From assembly GCA_032358165.1 (NCBI GenBank), contig JAALGY010000019.1:992001-1056000 (forward strand): a stretch of 64,000 nt of DNA. Reading direction: 5' to 3'. A program made the position numbers and the translations under genes. Source of the DNA: Diplosphaera chodatii (Eukaryota > Chlorophyta > Trebouxiophyceae > Prasiolales > Stichococcaceae). A model generated the notes under the pieces. The model had not been told where the DNA came from. It did not search any database and saw only the letters and a list, made by a program, of their open reading frames with translations. Positions 1-11,400 of the stretch are shown piece after piece (the stretch's first letter is position 1; each line of letters starts with the position of its first letter).

Positions 1-68
1 GACCAGGCTTGATATATCTGAAAGCCAATCTGAAAGCCCAGCTGGCACCAAGCCACTGCTGGCCGTGA

Positions 69-540
69 ATGTCGCATATCACGGCAAAATTTGTGTTCAA
101 CGGGGATACCGTGCATGAGGTCGATCTGCCAGCGCAAGGTATGTGTGCTGGGTGAGCGGCTTGTGCATTTCACAGCTCGCAGCGTGTCAGGTGTGTCACA
201 ACTACAAGAATGCCGCGATAGGCTTTCAGTCGTGATGCAACCCTCAAAACCGCAGGCAAGCTGTCAGACAGCATTGCGGAGTTCCGCAAGCGTTCGGGCG
301 CCTTCCTGACAACCTTTTTGGTAGCACATAACCAGAGCACAGAGAAGGGTGAGTCTGCATGCTTGGGAGAACCTTGTTCTGTGCAACGTCCCTGCACTGC
401 AACTTGTTGCGCGTAAACATCCTTGCACCGTCCGCCGTGCAGTCGACATTATGGAGGAGGTAGTGGACGAGGATGGCATCGCACATGACGATGCTGGCAA
501 GTCGCAAACCAAGGGGAAAGGCGGCAAGCGGAAGCGATGA
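69..540 (+). CDS. Small basic-tailed protein of unknown function, 86 aa, three exons
   Basis: The three exons are 69-138, 256-348 and 443-540. They join in phase (1, then 1) with standard donors (G|GTATGT, G|GTGAGT) and CAG acceptors to give an 86-residue protein. The first residues are MSHITAKFVFNG. Visible parts are a short N-terminal strand-like stretch, a predicted helix (about residues 25-45, LSDSIAEFRKRSGAFL), an acidic patch (EEVVDED) and a C-terminal Lys/Gly/Arg tail ending GGKRKR that could be a nuclear localisation signal. I do not recognise a family. The order helix, acidic patch, basic tail loosely recalls the small KEOPS subunit GON7, but that is only an impression of shape. It converges with the next gene, with 153 bp between the two stop codons. 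The clean splicing phase makes it likely to be a real gene. Confidence 0.6.
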
Positions 541-653
541 GCATGGAAGTGGTACAGGCTGTGATTTTCTGCAATGGGCAGTCGATAGCTGACTAGGCAG
601 CTGCACATTTTTGGACAGGAAATGCACTTTCAGAGGCGCATTGGACGGATGGT

Positions 654-658
654 TTACA
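654..658 (-). terminator. Candidate TGTAA polyadenylation signal for the CCDC174-like gene
   Basis: TGTAA on the minus strand (TTACA on plus) lies about 36-40 bases beyond the stop codon at 694-696. TGTAA is the common green-algal polyadenylation signal. The position is plausible, but a five-base match is weak evidence alone. Confidence 0.4.
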
Positions 659-693
659 GTTTTGCAGTCGGTGAGGATTTTGGCCGATGCTTA

Positions 694-1959
694 TCAACCA
701 GGTTTTGCAGCGCTGGCATGCGAGGCTTTGAGCCTGCTGGCAAGCTGTTTGAGCATCGCAGCTTTGAGCTGCTTCCGCTTGGCATCCTCCAACTCCTTCC
801 GCCGCTCCTTCTCCTCAGCTGCACGCTCACGGCCGCGCTTCGTCTCCCGCTCCAGCTCAAAGACCGTCTGCATCAGCGTGAATGTATCGTCTTGTTGCAT
901 GTACGTGCGTCTAGCAAGTGCACTGCATGTTCAAGTGTTTGCAGAATATTTTCTGGCTCCATGGTCGACACAACAAGCACAGATAGTTCATGCACAACAA
1001 CTGCCTTGAGCGCTTACATCAACTCTGCGTTGCCGCCGCTCTTCCTCCTCTGACATGGCTGCATACGACTGCTCGGACTCTGCTGTCCACTGCTGATGCG
1101 CCTGGTCTCGATGCGCATCTTGACTTGCAGCATCACCTGCACCCGAGGCCTCACAACTGAGAACAGCCAGAAGCGCAGCCCATTACATCAGCATGCATGA
1201 CGGCAGCAATGGCAGTGCACGGTACCTGTGTACTGCGCTGCGCCGATCCCCGCCCGAGACCCGACAGCGTTAGCTGCAGCTGTCAAGGCATCCGCATCTG
1301 GTGGACCTGAAGCTGACTTGCCAAGGAAGTCCACATGGTACGCATCCTGCAAAACGTCGGTCACGGGCACAGTAGGATCTGACACCTCCATTGAGAATGC
1401 AGTGCCAAAGTAGACGGGCCCAAGCAGGAAGGCAGGGTTGATGACCTCCTCGGCTTCAGTGCCTTCGCCGCGAGACAAGCGGTCGTACAGTGCAGCCTTG
1501 CGCTCCAAGGCTGCTTGGGACTCTGCCAGGCGGTTTGCTTCCGTCGGCGCCTGCAACCTGTCGCGCTCCGCTCTCTCTGCAACACCGGCGTTTGCCTTGC
1601 CCAGCTGCGGCCCTGCAGCGCGGCGCGGCTTGGACAGCGGCAGACCCGCAGCCTTCTTCATGGCCGCCTCCTGCTCCAGCTTGTACAGCTGCGCATGCAT
1701 CTCCGGCAGGCCTCGCGCCCCAACACCTGTGTGCACAAGGGGGACATTGACACATAAGCCTTGTGCAGGAGCTATACTGAGGGAATTGTCTTCTGTCAAG
1801 ATGCTGCCCACTGTCAGAGGTGCAGCACCTGCACATACCTTCCACAAAGCGGTGCTTGCGCGGCTGCATCGTGCTCTCTGTGAGCCACCCCATGCTCTGC
1901 ACATCCCGTTCCGGCAGCTTCTGCCGCTTGGCAGGCTGCTGTTGTTCACTGTCTGGCAT
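694..1959 (-). CDS. CCDC174: CCDC174-like nuclear protein
   Basis: The minus-strand exons 1839-1959, 1226-1726, 1018-1136 and 694-867 sum to 915 nt and encode 304 residues. The start is the ATG at 1957-1959 (MPDSEQQQPAKRQK). The N-terminal block WLTES..PRKHRFVEGVG..LPE.HAQLYKLEQEAA matches the conserved beginning of plant CCDC174 proteins. The central block NAGVAERAERD, then ERKAALYDRLSRG and DAYHVDFLGK, matches the CCDC174 signature (NAGV..RAE+D, KLYEKM.+G, LVDF..K). The C-terminal exon is a charged coiled coil rich in Glu, Arg and Lys. In animals CCDC174 is a nuclear protein linked to the exon junction complex; a role in RNA processing here is inferred from the family. An upstream ATG at 2059-2061 in the same frame would add a low-quality N-terminus, so I prefer 1959. 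The gene is divergent from the VPS13 gene. Confidence 0.82.
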
Positions 1960-2416
1960 TGTTGCTGCCTGACCGGCAACAGGCTGGCGGCAGGTGGGAG
2001 CAGTATGCCTGGGGTGCTGGAGGACGGTGTTGCCGGTGGTTTGCGAAACCAGCGCCTGCATGCATTTGACCGTCCTGTATACACATCTGCATCAGCTGGG
2101 GAACGTCGAACTGAATCGTGCAGTTCCGACAGGGAAGGTCGTGCCATCCTTGACCACGCCCTGGAGCGACCCGCGTTACGAGAGTACACCTCCTCGGTGC
2201 TTCGGAACGCAAACGGAGAAAGTTTGTGCAGAAACTTGCATATATCAAGCAACAGTCCATCGATGATTATGCATGTGTTGCAGTGCGAACCCGCTGCACG
2301 TGTTCAGCGTTGTGCTCAAAGATTTACATTTGGCCATCGACTGTGCTTATGACAACATGGCACCTTGGTGCACCCTTTCCTGTCAGCCGCTGCACTGCAA
2401 GATGTGACTTCCCGAT
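1960..2416. promoter_or_regulatory. Divergent intergenic region between CCDC174-like and VPS13-like genes
   Basis: This stretch of 457 bp separates two start codons on opposite strands, so it should hold both promoters and 5' leaders. I see no coding exon I can support and no clear TATA box. Open frames crossing it are shadows. An in-frame TGA at 2405-2407 lies just before the VPS13 start codon. Confidence 0.45.
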
Positions 2417-5400
2417 ATGAATGAACGTGACAAATGGTTATGCTGGCCCAGCGTGCTTGCAGTTGTGGTTGTGCTGGGGCTGGTACTCTGCAGGCTGACG
2501 CGGCTGCTTGACCGGGGTCTGACTGCGCTTGCACGTCAATTTGTGGGCGCTTTTGAGGCCCCAGGCTCAAATCTGCGTCTCAGCATCAGCCTTTGGCAGG
2601 GCTACGCTGAAGTGAGCGACCTGCAGCTCGACTGCGCATGGCTGGATGGATTGGATGGTCCATTCCGGACCCGCAAAGCTACAATCGAGTCGGTCAAGCT
2701 GCGCATCACATGGTGGCACTGGCACAATGCCCGCATCGACTTGCTGATCACTGGCGTCAACTTTGAGTGCGGCGTCCGGAACAACCCCACGCCAATCCCA
2801 GCAGCAGCGTTTCAGGCAGAGCAAGCAGCAGCAAATGCAGGCGCTCGGGCGTCCAAGCTGGCTGCTATTGACAGCATCTTATGGAACTGCCAGCCCAATC
2901 GCCGCCGAGGAGAGAAGCTATGCCGCTCGCTTGTGCGACATGCTGGATACCAGCTCATCAGCCGCTTGACAGTCGACCTTCAGAATGTCAGCGCTGCATT
3001 CAAGCTGGACGCACCAATTGCCAGCCTGGCAGCAGCTGCAGACTTTGTGCCGAGCGGTGCGTGGCACCCCGGAGCAGCTGGGACTGGAGCAGGAACGCCA
3101 GCAGCGGCACCGCCAGAGCCGAGAGCCGAGGGCAGCGCTGCAGCGCCAGCGCCTCGGGCCGTCAGGTTTCAGGCCGATGCCCCCCTGGATGCGTGCGCTC
3201 GCCTGTCACTGCGCAGCCTGACAGTGAACAGCGCAGCGCCTCACGGGTATGGCGTGCTTGCAACCGTGTGCCAGCTCAGTGGCGTGGACCTTGCAGTCGA
3301 CCGTCCGCATGCAGCTGGCGCGGCAGGTGTGCTGTCGAGTAGCATCTGCATGCCAGGACGTTGCTTGGACCAAATGCCGTGCTGCATGCGCATGTCCGAC
3401 AACCTTTGACACCAATGATTTGCATGTGCATTACAGGTGAACGCTTGCACATGGTGCGGCGCTGGAGTGCCCAGGCCACTGTGGACTGGCGTATCGCCTC
3501 ACGCATGCTGGACCTGCGTAGGCAGGGTAGTGTAGCACCTGTGCTTCAGGCAAGTGATGGTGCCACTTTAAGATGTTGAACAGGATCTGGTCCTCGTCAA
3601 ACTGTCGTGATAACCTTTGCAGCAATGAAGTGAAAAGGAGTAGGAATCATATCACTGCGTTGGCAGGTGAATGTGGAGGCGGCTGCACTTCTTGTGCGCT
3701 GCAACGCATATGCACTTCAGACGCTGCTCAGCACTGCTGCAAGCTTCATCAACTACGCACAGTTCTACGGCTACCGGCGTGTTCGGCCCCAGGTATGCTG
3801 CCAACAGTCGATGGGCAGTAGGCCTGGCCCTGTGAACTGGGGCATCCTTCTGTACACTCTAATAGGTCTGGTGTGGAAATGCAAACCACTCTTTGTTGTT
3901 ACTCTACAGGTCGGGCCAGCCGAGTCGCCAAGGCTCTGGTGGCAGCATGCAGCCTGCGCTGTCCTGCACGAGCGCAGGCTGCTGGCAGCGGCAGGGGGCA
4001 CCTGCTACAGCATGGGGCGTGCGAGAATCCGGCGCTCACACCAGCGCATGTACAGCGGCTGCAGAGGCGGGCCGTCCTGGTCAGCACCCTTTGCTGCGCT
4101 TTTGTTTGTGACAGTCCAGGACAGCCCTCCTCAGGTCTTGAGCGCACAACATAGTATCGTGAAACCTTTGCGCTGCCCATGCAGGCCATCACGTGTGCTT
4201 TGGCTGCTGTTTGGCAGCGGCCCACCGCCAGGCGTGCAGCTGGCATTGCTGGAGCGCAACCTGTCGGTCCATGAGGTTGCGCTGTGCCGCTGGCGTGCGT
4301 GCGCCTGCCACAATGCCGCGGGCTGGGTGAGCTACACTGGTTTTTGGCATTGTGCCCTTGCACGCACGCTTGAGTAGGGTTTGTGGCCTCAACAGCAGGC
4401 TGGCGCATGAACCTGTATATGTCGGGTGTGCCATACAGGTCGTTTGGGCGCCCAAAGCCGCTGCAGCAAATGCGGAGGCGAAGCTGGACGATGTGCTGAC
4501 CATCCTGCAGGCACAGGGCACAGTTCGCTCAAGCCGCACCAGGTGTGGCACCATGCTGATGGCAGCTTGCTCGACTCATTAACATGTGGGATCGATGACA
4601 AGCAGACGCCCATCAATAGGCAGACTGGTCATGTGCGAGTCTTTTGGGTGTGTGCTGCAGGCCAAGGCGCGCACAGCTGGAGCTGCGCTGCCCCAAGCTC
4701 AGTGTCACGCTACAGGCTCCGATCAGCTCAGCAGCGCCTTATGTGCCTGTGTTCGAGGCATCACTGCAGCAGATGTGCCTCGGGATGACAGCCGGTTCAG
4801 AGGGCGGCGAGCAGCTGCAGAGCGGCGCTGGTCCAGTGACGCTGCAGGTGAGCTGCTTCTCCTCTCCACCACCCTACCAAGCCGGGTTTGGTGTTGCATT
4901 GCCTCATTGCGCTTGCCTCATTGCTCAGTCATGGAGTTCTGTATGTTATGCAGGCAACGTGCCAGTCGCTGCGCATTGTGTCGGCACCAGTGCTGTCTGG
5001 CAAGCTTGGTGATGCAAGCAGCAGCAGAGTCTCTGGCACATCTGGCATTTGGGACATTGATGAACGCCCTCAGCTGCCGCTGCTGGAATGCCCAACGAGG
5101 CGAGCAGCGACCAAGCTGCCACAGGTACTGCTGATTGCTTTGCACTGTCTTCCGTTATTCTCAGCTTACCTGTCAACCATCATGCACTGACCGTTGGGTC
5201 TTTGAAACATCACCTGCCAATGACTCAATATGTGCAGGCGTTCCTGTCAGTGCGCTTTGCTCGGCCAGCGCTGCAGCTGCCTGAGCCCAATGTGCTGCGC
5301 GTGGAGGTGGCGCCCATCAACATCGCCTACTCGCAAGCCTGCTTCAGCGCAGTGCTGGCTTTTGTGGATGCGGCATGGCCCAACGCAGCCTTTGATCCGC

Positions 5401-8400
5401 TGCGGGTGCTGGCCAGCGTCACACTGGCAAACACTGTGCAGGTGAAACTGGATTCGATTCGGGCACTGTCTGCTAGCTGCTGTTCATCGACGATGAGCCT
5501 GCTGCTCGTTGACGGAACAGACAGCTGATAGAATGTGTGAGTTACAGGAGCAACTTGCAGCGCCAGCTGCATTGCCAGCCGTCCGTCTGAGCAGCAAGCG
5601 CCTGCAGCTTGAGGTGACTACAGGCAGATTCGCATAACATGGTCCTCTGCACTTTCCATTGAATGCCCGAGTCGTGAAGCACTTCACATGTGACTGAAGG
5701 CGTTGCCTGCTAACCATTGGCAGGCGAGCGTAGGGACAGTTGTGTGCACAGTACCATGCAGCCGACAGCAGCAGGGCAGCGGTGTTCTGACAGCAGTAGC
5801 GCCCAATCCCGATGGCAGCGCCACAGCTGCGCAGTGCCCTCAGCTTGTGTTGGTTGTCGACAGCTTCCGTGGGTCGTCGACCAGCCTGACAGCTGGCACG
5901 GCCGCCCAGAGACATGGCCACAGCCCACTGAGCGGTGCATCCAGCCGCAGCTTGCAGCGCATGACGTCCTCTGAGAGGCTGTCATTGCGCTCCAGCAGCC
6001 TGCAGTCAACATGTGCAGACCAGCCGGCCAGCGGTTTGTCAGCCACACAGAACCGTGTGTCGCCCACACAAGCATCACCCCGGGCCAGCATCCTGGGGCG
6101 CCTGCTGCGCACATCCGCGACAGGAACAGCGCCAGCAGCCAGCCCGAGTGCAACCAGTGCGACCGCCAGCAGTCCGCAGCATCGCAAGGTGCACCGCAGG
6201 TTACGACGCCAGCCTCATGCACAGGCGGACCAGCCGCACAGCATTGGCAAGCGTCCAGGCGCCACGCAGTATGAGCAGCTGTTTCTCGGCTTCAGCGTTG
6301 TAAGTCCTCTACTGACAGCCTTCAGCTTATCTTTTCCTGCTATAACGTTGTCAGCAGTGGCATTGGATGACGACTGTCATGATTGGACGCATGTGTCATC
6401 ATGATGCAGGAGGCATACCTGCTCGAGGAGGGCACCAACGAGCCAGACTCTCGAGTCCAGCTGGTCGATGCGTTCGAGACTGACCTGCACGTGCAGGTGC
6501 AAACTGTCAAGATCATCACGGTCCACAACCTCACAATGACATGCATGCAAAGGCAGCTCAGGCTCTGCATGGACATAAGTGTCACGTCGTCATTCTTTCC
6601 CGTGCAGCACTGCTTCGAGCCTGTGGACAAGGGGCGCCAGTACCGCCGTGTTGTTGCAGCCCGCCTCGCCACGCAGGACACTGTGGTGGCGCACGCCTCC
6701 GAGTACATCGGCCGCCAGCTGTGTGCAGTGGCAGACCTGTTGCAGGCGTGCGCACGTGACGCACAGATAGCCGCGCTCCCAGGCAGCTCCCAGGTACGCC
6801 ACACGCCAAGCAGCTCGTTGCCACCCACATCAGGGCATGAACGGTTGTGTACACATGCACTGATGCATCCTTGGAGCTCGCCTGTCACCACGGCTGGCAA
6901 CATCTCCGTTCTGCAGGACACCCGGGATTTGGACAGCAATGCCAGGGTCTTGGCCTTGCAGCTGGCTGTGCAGCAGGTCACCCTGAACATGCTGCCGGAT
7001 CCCAGCGATCTGGACAGTGATGAGGAGCAGGGCTGTTTTGCCATTACGTTCCAACAGGCACGGGTTCAGGCAGTGGTCGAGGATGGTATAACGGACATCA
7101 GGCAAGCTATATGAGCCATGTGCCAACTGTGGAAAGTCCAGCAGGTGACCTGGCTTGCTTGCGCATGGACTGCCGAATGATAAATCCTCACCACATGCAC
7201 AGGTTCGACATCTCGAGCATGGGTGTGGACGATCTGACAACAGGCGCTGCTGTCAAGCATGTGCTGTTGCCCCTCCCCCTTGGCTGTGGCTGCGCTGGCA
7301 CAGCATCGCGCCAGGCTGCAGCTTTCCACATCTGGCGTCGGCGTGCCCTGCACAGCGGCAAGCCAGAGCCAGCACGGCAGTGGAGGCGGCGACGGCTGCT
7401 TGACATGCCTCAGCATGTTGGTGGCCAGCATGGGGCACAGCTGCAAGGTCACATCACGTTTGAGGAAGGGACAGCAACAGCCTCTACGCGCATCAACGTG
7501 CTGCCACTGTCCCTGGACTCTGGACTACTTCGACGCCTTGCAACAGCACGTGCAAATCAGCCTAGCAGCGCCCAGGGAGCGGCAGCCATGCAACAGCGGC
7601 CGGGCTCACCTGTGGGCGCTCCAGCAGCAGGCAGCGGGGCAGGTGCCCCAGGGGCTGACAGCTCCAGCTTGGCGTCCCGATGCAGCTTCAAGCTGGCGGT
7701 GGATTGCGGGCACGTGGACATGCTTGTGGAGGGCACCAGGCTCGCCACCCTGGCGTGGCAGGATTTGCAGGTTTCTGGATCCACCACCCAGCCGGCAGCT
7801 CGCACTCAGCGGCAAGGAGCAACCACCCTCCAGCCTGCGCGCTCTCTCAGCCGGCTCCCGAGCACAGCCTCTGTCAGTAGCTTGGCCATGCCAAAGGCAG
7901 TGAAGCATGCTGCCAGTGATGGCGCTGCCACCATGGAGTTTCCAAAGCATAGCCAAGCTGCGGGTGGCGCCGGTCCCTGCAGCCGTGCTGGCAGCCGCAG
8001 CCTGCTGCTCAGCCTGCAAAACTGGCAGCTACTAGACCATCTGGCCAGCGCGCCAGAACAGCGCTGCGCCGTCGGCAGCAACAGAAGCATTGCAGCCAGG
8101 CATCGGCCGCCTGACCAGCCGCCATCGCCAGAGCGTGGGCCAAGACATCAGGGGTTGCGACCTGGCACCAGCTCGGAAATTCTGCCCACCCCACAGTTGG
8201 AGCTGGGCAACAGCCTCAGCATCCTGCTGGTCAGCCAACTGCAGCCATCACCTGCAGCGCCACAGTCTAAGCTGACCAAGCTGCAGCTCAGCACATTGGG
8301 CAGCACAGCCAGGTCGTGGGCGGGCACCGGCAGTGACGTCGACTCGGCTGCAGAGGTGCCGCTGTCACGGCACCCCTCAGTGCGCAGCGCCTCTGATGCT

Positions 8401-11400
8401 GCTGGACCTGTACAGGAGAAGATGTGCACGCTGGTGCAAGTGAGGTGTGAGCGGACGCATGTCACGCTCTTGTACCGTTTCCTGGCGGACATGCTCCACC
8501 TGCACGACTGCGTGACCAGTGGCTTGGGCGACGCTGGTGACTCCACGTCTGCACACACAGCCCCCGTCCTCAGCCCAACAGCTGCTGTGTCACCGCTACC
8601 CGCAAAACACTCAGCAAGCAGGTCCACGCCGCAGCCTTCGCTGTCGCCGAGCAAGAGTCAGCTTGCGCAGCCAATGCTGCCATGCCTCCTAGAGGTCACC
8701 TGCAGCGACCTGCGGTTGGATGTGCCGCGGTGCTCGGGCTCAGCGGAGTTTTTGTCGTTGACTTGCGCCAATGCCACCATCCTTGCGCCAGCCGCACCAG
8801 CGTACACAGAGGATCTCATGCCAAGCATGGACCGGTGAGTATGACGAGCAGCAGCTGCACTCAGAAGGCCTATGCTGTATCATCGTGATCACATCCAGCT
8901 GAATACTGTTTGCTACAATATTTGATATTCACATCGCAGGCTGCCAAGTTCACATGACCTGCGAGCTCGACGCATGGCGTACTCCAAGCCGGCATTTGGC
9001 TCGGACTGGCATGATGTGGTCTCCAATATCGACTTTGGCCAACATTCAGCAGCGCCCTGGGCATTCCGCAGGGCATCGAACAGGTATGAGCTGCCCAAGC
9101 ATCAGACATCTGCTACCGTCATGTGTGGAGCAGCTTCAGAAGCCCTTCTGCTGGATGCACATCTTATACAGTCTGTTCACTTCTAGGGACGTTCACGAGC
9201 TGGCGGCTCCACTTGCTGCCGGCCACCAGGCGGCTGCTGATGTCAGTCTGCCGAATGACCTCCACACGAAGTTTGATCTGACTTCAGGCAAGTGGAAGCC
9301 ATTCTGAGCAGCTATCATGCTGAGACTGGTGGACTTGTCAGCTGTGTTGTCTGCCATGGGGAGAATTCACTCTAAATATGTGTTGAATAAGCAGATGCCA
9401 GCAGCTGGGCAGCGCGTGTGGGTACACCGAAGTTGTTCTGGTTGGAGTCTGCACCACATGGTGTCAGCCCCGCCATGCATGGCCGACAGGTGTGCAAACA
9501 GCTTCTGATGACCAGGCTGACGGTTGGCAACCTACAGCTGCTGCTGCTGACCGGTTTTGGTAGTGCACCCTGCTACGATTTGCAGGTGGCAGATGGCTCG
9601 GACATCGGAGTTGTTGCGGAGCAGTCAGCAGCCAGCATACGCATCACATGGCCGTGGGTGCACCTGCTGGCTGGACAGGCGCAGTACGAGCTACTCATGG
9701 GCTTCTTTTGGTGCGAGGCTACTGATCACTGCATCGCTGTCCTGTGTTGGTCACCCACCGGCAGACAAGGTGGTGCACTGCCTTCTGTAAGCTGATGTAC
9801 GCATTTGCAGGGAGAACATGGAGGAGATGAGCAGCTTTGCGTGTCCCGAAAGGCCAGATCTGCAGGACGAGCACCTGCAGATGCCACAGCCAACTCGCCT
9901 TGGTGAGCGCCTGATGGAAGGGTGACATTGCTGATGGTGTGGCAATGCACCCATGCAGTAGCAGAGATGTACTGCCACAAACCTGGTGACCAGTCTCGGG
10001 GCATATCAAGTCCGTGTTGCTTGCAGGTGTGGACATTACAAGCATGCCTCAATGGGAGGTGGACTTCCAATGCCACTCTGCGGCTGCGCTTGCAGAGCGA
10101 CGCCCCAAAGCTGTCACCGCTGCGTGGTCACCGGGGTGTGGCCCAGGTGCTCCTGTCCTATCACCTACGCGGCCTGTGACGCAGCGGAAGGCAGTCTGTC
10201 TAGTGGTGGAAGGCTAAATGACGGCGGACTTCTCACATGCAGATGTCGCCCGACTACGCGCACGCCGCCTGCGGGTGCTGTGTGGGCTGTACCCCTGCGG
10301 TGGTCTGCGGGTGCAAGTCACCTCAGACGCTCTGCTGCTGCTGGACACTCGTTCACAACAGGTTGGTTCACAGCACTGCACTGCAGGCTTACTGCATCCA
10401 GCAGATGTTGGTATCTTGTTGGACCCTATTATGCTGACATGGAACATTCTGCAGGTGAACCAGCAGTGGCCGGTCGTGATGCTTCACAGTCAGCAGGACC
10501 TGGCTGCTGACACTGCGGAAGCTGCAGCGGCAGCACATCAGACAAGGCCTGCACGTTTGCCGCGGCGTCGCCACACCATTGTAAACCAGCTACGCCAACA
10601 CATCAACAGCTTCACCACGCCTGGTATGACCTTGCTGCACGTTCAGTGTTCAGTGATCGATGGTGCAGCTGCATCAACTGCTGCATCAGCCCAAGTCGAT
10701 GGAGCCATCGACGAGGCTGCACGATGGTGCCCTGACTGCAGGCGATGCCGCCGCTGAGGACATCAGGGAGGAGGACGCCAGTGATGGCGCGGGTGGCATT
10801 GCTGAGGATGGCGAGGTGTGGCAGGACAATTTCCGGCTGGAGTATGTGCTGCAGCCGCCGCCTGCCAGCTGCCCCGACATCAGAGGCACGCCCATCAGCC
10901 TTGCCATGTGCAGTTTGCGTGCAACTGGCAGCCTGCTACCGCGTGCTGCTTCGAGGACACCAGGCCAACTGACGTGCAGACGATCGCAGCAATACTTGCA
11001 TGCTTTCAGGGCCCCACGTCATGGAGGTTGTCATCAGGGAGGTGCAGCTCCAGTGGCCATACCTGCTGCAAATGGGCTTCCTGTGGGACCTCCTGACCGT
11101 GTACTGCACCTGTGTCTTCGTGCCATGGGCGCGCACATTTCGCGAGGTGCGCATGCACCGTGTACTAACTCATGCGGCCCTCGTATGTGAAGGGCTGCTG
11201 CACCCGATCGGTAACCTCTCACTCCTGGCTATGCAGATGCAGCAGTGCTATGGTACCTCACCAACTGCTGGTTCTACCGCACTGCAGGAACGGGGGGAGA
11301 CGCAGTGGATGTACATCAACATCTTGTTTGAAAACTCAGAGCTGCAGGTGAGAGGAAGCTTTTTGTATGCAATGCATCCACTTGAAGGCAGGATGCAGCA

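Noticed and set aside
1438..2352. A 304-codon plus-strand open frame opposite the CCDC174-like gene
   Set aside because: It is a shadow: Arg/Ala/Pro/Cys-rich with no family blocks, while the minus strand gives a spliced family protein.
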